From positions 31,235 to 95,234 of the forward strand of contig JBCCLH010000023.1 of the NCBI GenBank assembly GCA_039026955.1: a DNA stretch of 64,000 bases, in the 5' to 3' direction. The notes beneath the pieces were generated by a model. That model saw only the letters and a program-made list of their open reading frames with translations. It searched no databases and was not told the DNA's origin. Shown here one piece after another: positions 33,627 to 42,601 of this stretch; positions within the stretch are counted from its first letter, which is position 1, and each line of letters starts with the position of its first letter. The position numbers and the translations under genes were made by a program. This DNA is from Kordia sp039026955. Lineage in GTDB: Bacteria; Bacteroidota; Bacteroidia; Flavobacteriales; Flavobacteriaceae.

Positions 33627-34943
33627 TTGAGCGCAAAAAGTAACAAATACAATATTCAAGAATACCACAAACAAAGTTGGCAATTAGAGATGCTGATTGC
33701 AGGCGGAATTTTGTTTTCTCTTTATAATTTTGGGGATGACTTACGAGCTTTTTATTTAAGCATTTACTCCACGATTAAAATTACTTCTCATTTTATGATC
33801 GGTTTCTTTGGAGCTTATGTACTTACTACAGTTTTGTTGTTTGGTTTTGGAGCAAATTTGATACTGCGATCTGTATGGCTTGCATATTTGGGACTAAGCT
33901 ACGCATTCGCTGACGGAATTAATTACGATAATATAAAAGGTAGTGAAGCGTATAAATCTAAACTTAAAAAGAATCCCACAGCTCTTGATAGGGTCGTATA
34001 TCTTGAAAAATGGAGTAAATTATCGTATTCATTTGCGATTATAGTAGCGCTTTTTGTGTTGAGTTTGATTATTACTTCAACTACCGTCATATGGCTACTT
34101 AATGTTATATCTAGTGGTTTGGGTGATGTGCCAATAACATCGTATATCGTAGTAATTCTGATGGTATTGATACAATTGGGATTTTTAGATCAATTATTCC
34201 TTTCTACAAAAGAAAAGGGACGTTTTGCTCGAATATCGTCTTTTTCTGATAAGCTTTTTAACATATTTACACTCGCCTTCTTGTATCGTAGAGAAGCATT
34301 AGTATTAAAATCCAATGTAAATAAATGGGCATTTTATGGTTTTGTGCTTTTATATCTTTTCGTGTCAATTACAATTTCCATAAATCGTGTTGGCGATTTT
34401 TACAGCAGTGGTACGTTTACGTTCAGCCCTTTTGACGATCGCGATTTCTATCGAGGATATTTTAGGTCAACTATGAGTAGGAATCGATATGAAAATACGT
34501 TAGGACCTGACAAAAAGTTTTTCTCTGGTGGTATACAAAGTGATATTGTTAAAGATAATTATTTAAAGCTGTTTGTTGTATATCAGGAAAACTTCGATTG
34601 GCAATTTAAAGGTAGCTTTAAAGAATTCGGTCTATCTAATAAATATCCCGATAGCTTACGTACGGCAAATGAGTTTAAAGCCCATCGAAAAAATCAAAAT
34701 GAAAAGTGGCAAGCAGCAATTAATGATTATCTGAAAGTATATATTGACAGTAATCAAGTATCTCAAATTCAGTGGGCTGCATATAAGCATCCAGTAACCG
34801 CAGAAGAAGGTTATCTTACCTATCTTAAAATAGATACTTTGGCCAAAAGTAAACACTATATGTATGTTGATATACGGTATAATCTTACCTCAGGAGGATC
34901 ACAAACCGAAAGGCTCTTAAATATTCCTTTTTGGAAGGATTGA
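33627..34943 (+). CDS. Multi-pass membrane protein of unknown function
   Basis: 438 residues if translated from the TTG at 33627; the first ATG is 21 codons later (MLIAGGILFS) and would drop the conserved-looking polar N-terminus. About six hydrophobic segments: 22-40, 53-78, 85-100, 135-160, 165-190 and 236-255, then a large soluble C-terminal part (about 260-438) with many Lys, Asp and aromatic residues. I recognise no family. It lies between the MarR gene and a remnant of a MarR-like 3' end, so it may be an insertion into, or hitchhiker on, that duplication. Same strand as the MarR gene, with a 196-bp gap. Confidence 0.7.
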   Translation: MSAKSNKYNIQEYHKQSWQLEMLIAGGILFSLYNFGDDLRAFYLSIYSTIKITSHFMIGFFGAYVLTTVLLFGFGANLILRSVWLAYLGLSYAFADGINYDNIKGSEAYKSKLKKNPTALDRVVYLEKWSKLSYSFAIIVALFVLSLIITSTTVIWLLNVISSGLGDVPITSYIVVILMVLIQLGFLDQLFLSTKEKGRFARISSFSDKLFNIFTLAFLYRREALVLKSNVNKWAFYGFVLLYLFVSITISINRVGDFYSSGTFTFSPFDDRDFYRGYFRSTMSRNRYENTLGPDKKFFSGGIQSDIVKDNYLKLFVVYQENFDWQFKGSFKEFGLSNKYPDSLRTANEFKAHRKNQNEKWQAAINDYLKVYIDSNQVSQIQWAAYKHPVTAEEGYLTYLKIDTLAKSKHYMYVDIRYNLTSGGSQTERLLNIPFWKD

Positions 34944-35043
34944 GAAACTGGGTAGTTTTCATGAGGATGTGTATCATTCTGGTGAGACGGATTTGGGGAA
35001 GATTGTTGATGGGTTGGGTGATGTTAAGGATTCAGAAACTTAA
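34939..35043 (+). pseudogene. 3' remnant of a MarR-family gene
   Basis: A 35-codon frame reading IEKLGSFHEDVYHSGETDL and GKIVDGLGDVKDSET then stop. This matches the end of the MarR protein encoded at 32777 (LDGFHEDVYHSGETDLQKIADGLGD...) at most positions; the DNA is also similar (GAGGATGTGTATCATTCTGG against GAAGATGTGTATCATTCTGG). The rest of that second copy is missing. Its first codons overlap the final codons of the membrane protein gene in another frame. Confidence 0.8.
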
Positions 35044-35049
35044 TCTTTT

Positions 35050-35643
35050 TTATCTAGTTAATCCTGAGTTTATTGCTGCTAGTATTAGAATTACTACGAT
35101 AGAAAGTAAAAGTGGACCAACTAATATCAATAATGCTTTTTTATAATTTACTAGCTTATAAAGCAGATATGAAAAAATGATTAGAAATATTGCTAAGTTA
35201 TAAACTAGTGCTCGTTCTAAATATTTTTCTAACAAATTATAATGAAATGATATATAGTACAATATTGTTTTGTAAAGTAATGATATAGCTACAAGTGAAA
35301 ATACTTGAAAAAATCTTCTCAAGCTATTAGTTTCTTTTGCCAAATAAAACAAAAGTCTAATTATTGAACCAAAAATTATTAACCATATTATTAGTAGATT
35401 AGTTGATATAATGCTCAATTTTATATCTATTATTAAAAATAGATGTCTGATTGGTTCTAAAATCGTTATGCGGTAAAATTCTACTCCATCTAAAATAAAA
35501 CCTTTCCAAGCAAATATTGTATCGGATAAGGAAGCTACGGAACTTAGTGTTATAAAAGCGGAAACAATAACAACAATCTTAAACCACTTGGAAGAAGTTT
35601 TCCATTCTTTTAAAATTTCGTCTATGTCGCTTTTAAGGCTCAT
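35050..35643 (-). CDS. Membrane protein, tandem paralogue 2
   Basis: 197 residues, paralogous to the next upstream gene (35658-36281). Shared pattern: an N-terminal basic/acidic helix (SDIDEILKEWKTSSKWFK), first hydrophobic segment, the motif WKGFILDGVEFYRITILEPI, further membrane helices, an FHYNL motif and a hydrophobic C-terminus ending AAINSGLTR. About five membrane segments. Unknown function; AT-rich like the flanks. The 14-bp gap to its paralogue suggests one transcript. Confidence 0.7.
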   Translation of the reverse strand: MSLKSDIDEILKEWKTSSKWFKIVVIVSAFITLSSVASLSDTIFAWKGFILDGVEFYRITILEPIRHLFLIIDIKLSIISTNLLIIWLIIFGSIIRLLFYLAKETNSLRRFFQVFSLVAISLLYKTILYYISFHYNLLEKYLERALVYNLAIFLIIFSYLLYKLVNYKKALLILVGPLLLSIVVILILAAINSGLTR

Positions 35644-35657
35644 CTTTTATAGGGTAA

Positions 35658-36281
35658 TTATCTACTCAAAAAATTGTTAATTGCTCCTAATATTAAAACC
35701 GCAGCAATAGAAAAGATGATTGGTACAAGAAAAACCAATTTTTCTCTTACACTTGCTTTTTTCAATAAATCCCATGCCATATAAGTGTAAAAACAAATAA
35801 GGGTTAAAAAAATTATTGTTTTAAAAGCTGGAGTAATATATTCCTCTTTAACATTATGTAGATTGTAATGAAAAGGTATCAAAATACTGCTAACAAAAAA
35901 TAGAGGTATACCAATTGCAACAAATCCAGTAAAAAGTATTTTTCTAAAAGTGTTTTTATGTTTATTTGCTCTTTTTGCTCTATACAATATTAATCTTACG
36001 GATGATGCTGAAACAATTAATGTTAGAATAACAGTATCAATAACATACTTTGGAAATACCAGATTAAACTCATTCAATAGTTTCCTTAGAGGTTCTGTAA
36101 TGTATGTTCTATAGAATAAAATCGCATCTAAAATAAATCCTTTATACTGAAAAAGTATGTCTGCTAATGACGCTATAGGACTAAATGTAAAAAATGAAGC
36201 TATAATTATAAATCCTTTAAATGATCTTGAAGAATTTTTCCAAACTTTCTTAACTTCATCTATGTCGCCAAGTAATCCCAT
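35658..36281 (-). CDS. Membrane protein, tandem paralogue 1
   Basis: 207 residues. It has the same plan as the downstream paralogue: GDIDEVKKVWKNSSRSFK, then YKGFILDAILFYRTYITEP, then PFHYNL and a C-terminus ending GAINNFLSR. About five hydrophobic segments. The conserved FILD...FYR...EP and HYNL motifs are spaced alike in both, so they mark a real family, though not one I can name. First gene of the pair; upstream comes 280 bp to the tRNA. Confidence 0.7.
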   Translation of the reverse strand: MGLLGDIDEVKKVWKNSSRSFKGFIIIASFFTFSPIASLADILFQYKGFILDAILFYRTYITEPLRKLLNEFNLVFPKYVIDTVILTLIVSASSVRLILYRAKRANKHKNTFRKILFTGFVAIGIPLFFVSSILIPFHYNLHNVKEEYITPAFKTIIFLTLICFYTYMAWDLLKKASVREKLVFLVPIIFSIAAVLILGAINNFLSR

Positions 36282-36516
36282 TTATTTAGTAAATTATAGA
36301 TTTTATTTATTTTCAGAAGAAAACTTATTGTAGCTCCAAGATATAAAAATTAGGTAAGAAGTAATTTCTTTTATTGGTTTTATAATCTTACTGAAAATTT
36401 AAGGTATGAAAAACATATCATAAAATTGTCTCATATTTCGTCACACTCAATACAACGAATGGGCACACCTCGACTGACGTTCAGTATAAACTTCTCACCA
36501 GAAAATTTCCCCCTAC

Positions 36517-36548
36517 AAAAAAAGCTTCCTGATTTCTCAAGAAGCTTT
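36517..36548 (-). terminator. Terminator of the tRNA gene
   Basis: On the minus strand GAAAGCTTC pairs with GAAGCTTTT around a 12-nt loop, followed by a run of T. It lies 16 bp past the tRNA 3' end. Confidence 0.75.
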
Positions 36549-36563
36549 CAACGTTTCATAAAG

Positions 36564-36637
36564 TGGTCCCAACTGGGCTCGAACCAGTGACCCTCTGATT
36601 ATGAGTCAGATGCTCTAACCAACTGAGCTATGGGACC
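36564..36637 (-). tRNA. tRNA with CAT anticodon (tRNA-Met or tRNA-Ile2)
   Basis: 74 nt with a full cloverleaf: acceptor arms GGTCCCA and TGGGACC, a D-arm beginning GCTCAGTTGGTTAGAGC, anticodon stem TCTGA/TCAGA with loop CTCATAA, and a T-arm with TTCGAGC. The anticodon CAT (plus-strand ATG at 36601-36603) is read as elongator Met, or as Ile if the cytidine is modified to lysidine; the sequence alone does not decide. CCA is not encoded. Confidence 0.93.
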
Positions 36638-36693
36638 GTAAAATGGGATGCAATATTACTACTTTTTTTACTTTCGAGAAAATTTATACTGCA

Positions 36694-37095
36694 TTAAATT
36701 CTTTCTTGACACAACTCTATGAGCGTGCCGTTGGTGGATTTTGGATGTAAAAAGACCACTAATTTGTTGTCGGCTCCTTTTTTTGGCGTTTCGTTGAGTA
36801 CCACAAAACCTTCTGCTTTGAGTCGTGCGACCTCAGCGTGAATGTCCGTAACATCAAACGCAATGTGGTGCACGCCTTCGCCTTTTTTGGCAATGAATTT
36901 TGCGATGGGACTGTCCTCACGAGTGGCTTCTAACAGTTCTATTTTGCTTTCGCCTAATTGGAAAAAAGAGGTTTTAACTCCTTCACTTTCTACTTCTTCC
37001 ATTTTGTAGTGTTCTTTGTTGAACAACTTGGCAAACAATTGGTTGGAGGCTTCAATATCTTTTACGGCAATTCCGATATGTTCTATTTTATTCAC
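36694..37095 (-). CDS. mce: Methylmalonyl-CoA epimerase
   Basis: 133 residues, a single vicinal-oxygen-chelate domain pair. IEHIGIAVKDIEASNQLFAK starts the first module and VHHIAFDVTDIHAEVARLKA the second. The metal-binding His/Glu residues occur in EHIG, FFQLGESKIELLE, GVHHIAF and GTLIELCQ. The enzyme interconverts (S)- and (R)-methylmalonyl-CoA in propionyl-CoA metabolism. Length and motifs match the family. Stand-alone gene, divergent from rbfA. Confidence 0.9.
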   Translation of the reverse strand: MNKIEHIGIAVKDIEASNQLFAKLFNKEHYKMEEVESEGVKTSFFQLGESKIELLEATREDSPIAKFIAKKGEGVHHIAFDVTDIHAEVARLKAEGFVVLNETPKKGADNKLVVFLHPKSTNGTLIELCQERI

Positions 37096-37231
37096 TTTTA
37101 TGTAATTTATATGTCAATTCTAACCTTTGAAAGCGAGAAAAATCGTTTCAATCTTAATTATTGCCTAAAGTTATTGCAATTCCGCAGCAATGTCAACGTT
37201 TTGTAGTGTTATTATTCTATTTTTGCAGATT

Positions 37232-37633
37232 ATGAGTGATATTGAAAGTAACAGACAGAAAAAAATAGCAAGCGTCCTACAAAAAGATTTAGTAGACATT
37301 TTGCAAGGTGCTGCACGAAGTGGTGGATTGACGAATGTGATTATTTCAGTAACAAAAGTGAACGTCACCGTTGATCTTTCTGTAGCCAAAGTATATTTAA
37401 GTATTTTTCCACACGACAAATCCAAGGAATTGTTAGAAGGAATTCAGTCGAATGCACCATTGATCAAACACGATTTGGCACAACGTGTGCGCCATCAATT
37501 GCGAAAAGTGCCGAATTTGATCTTTTTTGTAGATGATTCATTGGAGTACATTGAAAACATAGAAAAGTCGCTCAAAGGCGAAGAAAATCCTATTGAAGAT
37601 CCTGATTTGTTAGACAAAAGAAAGAAGTCTTAA
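37232..37633 (+). CDS. rbfA: 30S ribosome-binding factor RbfA
   Basis: 133 residues from MSDIESNRQKK at 37232; a longer in-frame start at 37190 would prepend an unlikely hydrophobic tail. The KH-like fold motifs are present: QKKIASVLQKDLVDILQ, VTVDLSVAKVYLSIFPHDK, then LAQRVRHQLRKVPNLIFFVDDSLEYI. It assists 16S rRNA 5' maturation and small-subunit assembly. Its stop codon is directly followed by the TTG start of the next gene, so expression of the two is coupled. Confidence 0.93.
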   Translation: MSDIESNRQKKIASVLQKDLVDILQGAARSGGLTNVIISVTKVNVTVDLSVAKVYLSIFPHDKSKELLEGIQSNAPLIKHDLAQRVRHQLRKVPNLIFFVDDSLEYIENIEKSLKGEENPIEDPDLLDKRKKS

Positions 37634-38845
37634 TTGAAATTTCCTTTATACATAGCCAAGCGTTATTTGCTATCGAAAAGTTCGCAAAACGCCATCAATA
37701 TTATCAACATCGTCACAAGCGTCGTGGTGGTGATTGGTGCATTGGCTTTGTTTATTGTCCTTTCCGGATTTGCTGGATTAAAGAGCTTTAGTGTGTCCTT
37801 TAGCAATGATTTTGATCCTGATATTAAGATTGAAGCGGCTACAGGAAAAACCTTTCGCGTAAGCACCACACAAATAGAAGCGCTTGAAAATATTCCTGAA
37901 ATTGTATCGTTTTCTCAGGTTGTAGAAGAGCGTGTCGTACTAAGTTTTAAAAACAAGCATCATATTGCCAATGTAAAAGGTGTGGATCAGCACTTTCAAA
38001 AAGTGAATTCGGTAGACAGTATCCTGTTTGTGGGCGATTGGGTAAACCCGAATGAATATCAAGATGCGGTTATCGGCATTGGCATTTCCAATCTTTTAGG
38101 CACTATTGCAAAGGATTATAGCAATTTACTCGAAATTATTGTTCCAAAACCTGGCACCAAAAGCATTACGAGCAGTTCCAAAGCTCCGTATGAAAAAGTA
38201 AAAGTATTGACTTCTGGTATTTATCGCATCAACGAAGATTTGGACGATCAGTATGTGTTTACCAACTTAGATTTGGCACAAGAATTACTTCAATTAGAGG
38301 CGAATCAAGTGACGCATATTGAATTTAAGATGCAGCCAGAAGCAGATGAAGATTTGGTGAAAGAAAAAATTACAGCTGTTTTTGATACCAAAGTCATCGC
38401 GAAAAGCCGCATTGAACTAAACGATGCATTATATAGAATGTTGAATACAGAGAATTTAGCGATTTATTTAATCTTTACACTTGTACTGATTCTTGCGTTG
38501 TTTAATGTGGTTGGCGCCATTGTGATGATGATTTTAGACAAACGTGGCAACTTGAAAACACTGTTCAGCATGGGAACTACGGTGAAACAGATAAAGCGTA
38601 TTTTCCTGTTTCAGGGAATCATTATTACTACTTTGGGTGGATTGTTAGGAATTATACTCGGTGTAATTGTCGTATATGCACAAATACAATTTAAGCTGTT
38701 TTACATTACGCCAAACTTACCGTATCCGATGGAACTACAGTTTATGAATTGTATTACCGTATTTTTAACGATTACGATTTTAGGAATATTGGCTTCTTAC
38801 TTAGCCAGCAGACGTATTACTCGAGGATTTATTGCGAATTCTTGA
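37634..38845 (+). CDS. FtsX-family ABC permease, LolC/LolE-like
   Basis: 403 residues starting at TTG (37634), immediately after the rbfA stop; no ATG exists in the first part. One N-terminal membrane helix (about 20-45, in NAINIINIVTSVVVVIGALA), a large periplasmic MacB-like domain, then three C-terminal helices with the FtsX motif (LDKRGNLKTLFSMGTTVKQI). LolC/E subunits with LolD extract lipoproteins from the inner membrane for passage to the outer membrane. No ATPase is in this window. Confidence 0.9.
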   Translation: MKFPLYIAKRYLLSKSSQNAINIINIVTSVVVVIGALALFIVLSGFAGLKSFSVSFSNDFDPDIKIEAATGKTFRVSTTQIEALENIPEIVSFSQVVEERVVLSFKNKHHIANVKGVDQHFQKVNSVDSILFVGDWVNPNEYQDAVIGIGISNLLGTIAKDYSNLLEIIVPKPGTKSITSSSKAPYEKVKVLTSGIYRINEDLDDQYVFTNLDLAQELLQLEANQVTHIEFKMQPEADEDLVKEKITAVFDTKVIAKSRIELNDALYRMLNTENLAIYLIFTLVLILALFNVVGAIVMMILDKRGNLKTLFSMGTTVKQIKRIFLFQGIIITTLGGLLGIILGVIVVYAQIQFKLFYITPNLPYPMELQFMNCITVFLTITILGILASYLASRRITRGFIANS

Positions 38846-38850
38846 TTTAG

Positions 38851-38983
38851 ATTGTTAGAATCGGCTTCGCCTTTTAGTCACGCTTCGCTTTGGTATCGCT
38901 TACGCTCTTCGTATATTCGTATTTTAGTTGGTGAGTGTCATTTGATACAATTGGTACATTTTCAAATTGACAAATTGGTACAT
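38851..38983. repeat. Single inverted copy of the 162-bp array unit
   Basis: Reverse-complementing this stretch gives the unit of the array at 8330-9294: AATTTGAAAATGTACCAAT, ATCAAATGACACTCACCAAC, CTAAAATACGAATATAC, then AGCGATACCAAAGCGAAGCG. Like the array, it lies between two convergent genes and touches the 3' end of the minus-strand one. Confidence 0.85.
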
Positions 38984-38986
38984 TAA

Positions 38987-39979
38987 TTATACGAACTGAT
39001 GATCTCCGAATTTCTCGTAGACTTCATCTAACACTTGAAAAACACCTACAGAATCGTCAGTGGTCACTAAACGCTGGCGGTATTCTTTGAAGTGTGGAAT
39101 GCCTCGGAAATAGTTGGCATAATGACGTCTTGTTTCAAAAACACCTAAACGCTCACCTTTCCAATCTACCGACATTTGTAAATGGCGTCTTGCCGCTACG
39201 ATACGTTCTTCCATAGTTGGTTTTGGCATGTGCATTCCAGTTTCAAAGTAATGTTTTACTTCTCTGAAAAACCAAGGATATCCAATACTTGCACGACCAA
39301 TCATTGCGCCGTCTAAGCCATATGTATCGCGCATTTCCACGGCTCTTTCTGGAGAATTTACATCACCATTTCCAAACACAGGAATGTGCATTCGCGGATT
39401 GTTTTTTACGGCAGCAATCGGCGCCCAATCGGCATCGCCTTTATACATTTGCGCACGTGTACGACCGTGAATCGCAATGGATTTAATACCAACATCTTGT
39501 AAGCGTTCCGCAACTTCCACAATTTTGATAGAATCATGATCCCAACCCAAACGTGTTTTTACCGTTACAGGCAATTTGGTATGTTTTACCATCGCTGCGG
39601 TCAGCGAAACCATCAAATCGATATCTTTCAAGATTCCTGCGCCTGCGCCTTTGCTTACGACTTTCTTTACAGGACAACCAAAGTTGATATCAATAATATC
39701 TGGATTCGATTTTTCGACAATCTCGACCGATTTCAACATCGAATCTAAATTTGCACCAAATATTTGAATTCCTACCGGACGTTCTTTTTCGTAAATATCG
39801 AGCTTCATGGTACTTTTTGCAGCATCACGAATCAATCCTTCTGACGAAATAAATTCTGTATACACAACATCTGCACCTTGTTCTTTGCACAATGCACGAA
39901 AAGGCGGATCACTTACATCTTCCATCGGCGCCAGCAACAAAGGAAAGTCTGGCAACTCTATGTCTCCTATTTTTACCAC
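38987..39979 (-). CDS. dusB: tRNA-dihydrouridine synthase
   Basis: 330 residues, complete Dus enzyme. FMN-binding TIM barrel with LLLAPMEDVSDPPFRALCK at the N-terminus, VYTEFISSEGL, the catalytic Cys in DINFGCPVKKVVSKGAGAG, KTRLGWDHDS and IHGRTRAQMYKG, followed by the small helical tRNA-binding domain. It reduces uridines in tRNA D-loops using NADPH. The bacterial DusB/NifR3 subgroup fits best by length and motif spacing. Confidence 0.92.
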   Translation of the reverse strand: MVKIGDIELPDFPLLLAPMEDVSDPPFRALCKEQGADVVYTEFISSEGLIRDAAKSTMKLDIYEKERPVGIQIFGANLDSMLKSVEIVEKSNPDIIDINFGCPVKKVVSKGAGAGILKDIDLMVSLTAAMVKHTKLPVTVKTRLGWDHDSIKIVEVAERLQDVGIKSIAIHGRTRAQMYKGDADWAPIAAVKNNPRMHIPVFGNGDVNSPERAVEMRDTYGLDGAMIGRASIGYPWFFREVKHYFETGMHMPKPTMEERIVAARRHLQMSVDWKGERLGVFETRRHYANYFRGIPHFKEYRQRLVTTDDSVGVFQVLDEVYEKFGDHQFV

Positions 39980-40038
39980 AATACGTTATTCTATAAAGAT
40001 TTGGCAAAGATACATGAAAATTTAAAACGGAATCACTC

Positions 40039-42444
40039 CTACTCCTTCAAACGCTCCTGCTCTGATGAAGATTTGGTACGCTGATTGGTTTGCAATCGCG
40101 TATTTCCGAAGTTGTACCGAAACCCAACACGAATAGTTTGCGTATCGTAATTGGTGAAGTAACGACTATTTTGATTTACAAACTGTGTTAATTTCGTAAA
40201 CTCTTGTCCGTTTAAAATATCATTTAGCGTTAGTGAAACGGTCGCTTTTTTATTCCATAATGTTTTGCGAAGCGACAGATTTACTAGGTTTCTACCCGAA
40301 ACTTCCGAAAGTCCTTGAATGTTGGGCGAAACATACAAAAAGGAAAGATTCGCCGTTAGACTTTGGTCTTTTAAGAAGGTAAAATTATTATCTAAACTCG
40401 TATATAATGACCATTTTTGCTGTGTCGTTTGTTCATTATTACCCAAGATAAACGTATCACCAATATTGAATACCGACGAAACAAAAGAAACATCCCAAGT
40501 AGCAGAAACAGGAAAATAGGTTACAAAATCTAGACCATAGTCTATACTTCTTTGAATATTTGAAGCCACATATTGCAAAACGTCGTTGTCATTATCCTGC
40601 AATGTCAATTCGAAAATAGCTGCTTTATCATAAGCATAATAAGCTTCTATAAAAAATTTGTCATTAATTCCAACACCGATTTTGTACATATTTCTAATAG
40701 AAGGTTGCAATCGCGGGTTTCCAGCAGCAAATGAAAAGTCTGTAAAATTGAATCGGAACGGATTCAAATCGTCAAAACTTGGACGTTGAATTCTTCTACT
40801 AAAATCAGCATATACATTTACTTTTTCAGACACTTTATGACTCAAATATGCACTTGGAAATAATTCAAAATAATTCTGTGTATTGATTTGATTGGTACTG
40901 AACGAATTTCCTTTGAGTTCGGTTTGTTCCCCTCTAACACCAACTTTCAAACTCCATTTTTCCCAGCTTTTGGCATAGCTCACATACGCTGCGTATATAG
41001 ATTCATCATAATCAAACGTATCTGAATTGTTGACATCTAATACAGAAATGCCATTTTCAATATTGAACTGCCATAAATTACTTTTCGTATCAATATTGGC
41101 AACTTTTGCTCCTGTTTCAAAATTAGCCGTTTCGCTAATTGGCAATTGATAGTCTACTTGACCGCTCAAAATATTCGTACGCTGATGCGCATTTGTGGTA
41201 AACGCTGTAGAAAAATCTGGATTGGAAACAACCGTATAATCTGTAGCAACATGTTGATTGCTTCCTTTATCATAATCGGTATAATGTACATTTACGGAAA
41301 GCTGCTCGCCTTCTTTTTTAAATGTATGTATATAATCCACATTCAATCCTAAATTATGTTTGTCTTGAGTATATCTATTCGCAGCTACCAATGAAAAATC
41401 TTGATTTGCCATTGTTTGATCATCTACAGTTGAATTTGTTATCGTATTTCGTTTCCAATACGGAAGATATAACAAGTTTCCCGAAAAACTCAACGCATTA
41501 TTTTCGTCAAATTCATAATCAATATTCAAATTGAAATTATGCTGATCTGACCACGTATTTCGGTTGATAAGTGAATTCCAAACGGATGTTGTGGTAGTGT
41601 CATCTAAATAATTAATGGCCTCATCATTATCGCGATTGATCTTGTTGTGTGTATAATTGTAGTTCCCAAAAATATTAAACTTCCCACGCTTGTAAAACTG
41701 ATTGATTCCTGCATTGTAACGCGGAAAAACACCTTGCGTAAAGTTTCCATAGACACTTCCGTGATAGCCGACAATCAAGTTTTTCTCCATCACAATATTC
41801 AAAATTGTGCCACCTTGTGCATCATAACGTGCTGGCGGATTTGTGATCACTTCCACGGATTTCACAGTTTCAGCAGGAGTACTTTCTAATAATTGATAAA
41901 TTTCACTGGAAGAAAGGTGTACTTTTCGATCGTTAATATAAACCGTTGGCGTATTGTTTTTAATGGATAATGTATTATTAATGATAATAACTCCTGGCGT
42001 TCTGCGCAACACTTCCCATGTATTTTCTTCCGTAAGTGCCGTGCCTTGAATATTGAACACCAAACGATCAATTTCTCGTTGTAGAGATGGTTTTTTATTA
42101 GTAATGGTTACACCGTCTAATGCTTCTGTATCTTTTTGTAATACAATGGTTCCAAAGTCTAAATTTCTACTAATTTCAATCTCTTGAACGTGAGTTTTAT
42201 ACCCTACAAAACTGATATTTAAGGTATAATCTCCTGGAATGATGTTTTCGATTAAAAAAGAACCAGAAGTTTCGGAAGAAGTACCTTTCACCACTTCGCC
42301 ATCTTGAAGTAATACCGCATTAGCGAAAGAAACTGCTTTTTCTGAATCAGAAGCAATCAGTATACCTTTCACTTGGTAATTTTCTTGACCTAAGGCGGTA
42401 AAAAAAGTAAAAAACACAAATAAACTTGTGATTTTTAGGTTCAT
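40039..42444 (-). CDS. Outer membrane beta-barrel receptor, TonB-dependent-like
   Basis: 801 residues from the ATG at 42444 (an in-frame start nine codons earlier is less likely since MNLKITSLFVFFTFF is a signal peptide). N-terminal carboxypeptidase-like domain (about 22-105: QVKGILIASDSEKAVSFANA, SGSFLIENIIPGDYTLNISF), plug-like region with LRRTPGVIIINNTLSIKNN and TPAETVKSVEVITNPPARYD, then an outer-membrane barrel of the OMP_b-brl family ending RVGFRYNFGNTRL. Probably transports or binds a ligand at the surface; the substrate is unknown. Confidence 0.9.
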   Translation of the reverse strand: MNLKITSLFVFFTFFTALGQENYQVKGILIASDSEKAVSFANAVLLQDGEVVKGTSSETSGSFLIENIIPGDYTLNISFVGYKTHVQEIEISRNLDFGTIVLQKDTEALDGVTITNKKPSLQREIDRLVFNIQGTALTEENTWEVLRRTPGVIIINNTLSIKNNTPTVYINDRKVHLSSSEIYQLLESTPAETVKSVEVITNPPARYDAQGGTILNIVMEKNLIVGYHGSVYGNFTQGVFPRYNAGINQFYKRGKFNIFGNYNYTHNKINRDNDEAINYLDDTTTTSVWNSLINRNTWSDQHNFNLNIDYEFDENNALSFSGNLLYLPYWKRNTITNSTVDDQTMANQDFSLVAANRYTQDKHNLGLNVDYIHTFKKEGEQLSVNVHYTDYDKGSNQHVATDYTVVSNPDFSTAFTTNAHQRTNILSGQVDYQLPISETANFETGAKVANIDTKSNLWQFNIENGISVLDVNNSDTFDYDESIYAAYVSYAKSWEKWSLKVGVRGEQTELKGNSFSTNQINTQNYFELFPSAYLSHKVSEKVNVYADFSRRIQRPSFDDLNPFRFNFTDFSFAAGNPRLQPSIRNMYKIGVGINDKFFIEAYYAYDKAAIFELTLQDNDNDVLQYVASNIQRSIDYGLDFVTYFPVSATWDVSFVSSVFNIGDTFILGNNEQTTQQKWSLYTSLDNNFTFLKDQSLTANLSFLYVSPNIQGLSEVSGRNLVNLSLRKTLWNKKATVSLTLNDILNGQEFTKLTQFVNQNSRYFTNYDTQTIRVGFRYNFGNTRLQTNQRTKSSSEQERLKE

Positions 42445-42571
42445 GGCTATGGCTTGGTTAATTGGGCGCAAATATATTCATTTTTATTGAATGTAGAAAA
42501 AAAGCTACATCTTAAATTAAAAAATCTTGGTTTCTAGGCATAAAACGCGTGTTTTTGGCAGGTAAAAAAGC

Positions 42572-42579
42572 TATATTTG
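42572..42579 (+). promoter_or_regulatory. -7 promoter element of lepA
   Basis: TATATTTG matches TAnnTTTG and lies 22 bp before the ATG at 42602. Confidence 0.6.
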
Positions 42580-42601
42580 CACTTTATTAGCGATGAATTA
42601 G

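Noticed and set aside
33627..35043. Interpreting the MarR remnant as an independent short gene
   Set aside because: It lacks a start and the DNA-binding part; it reads only as the last 35 codons of a MarR-like gene.
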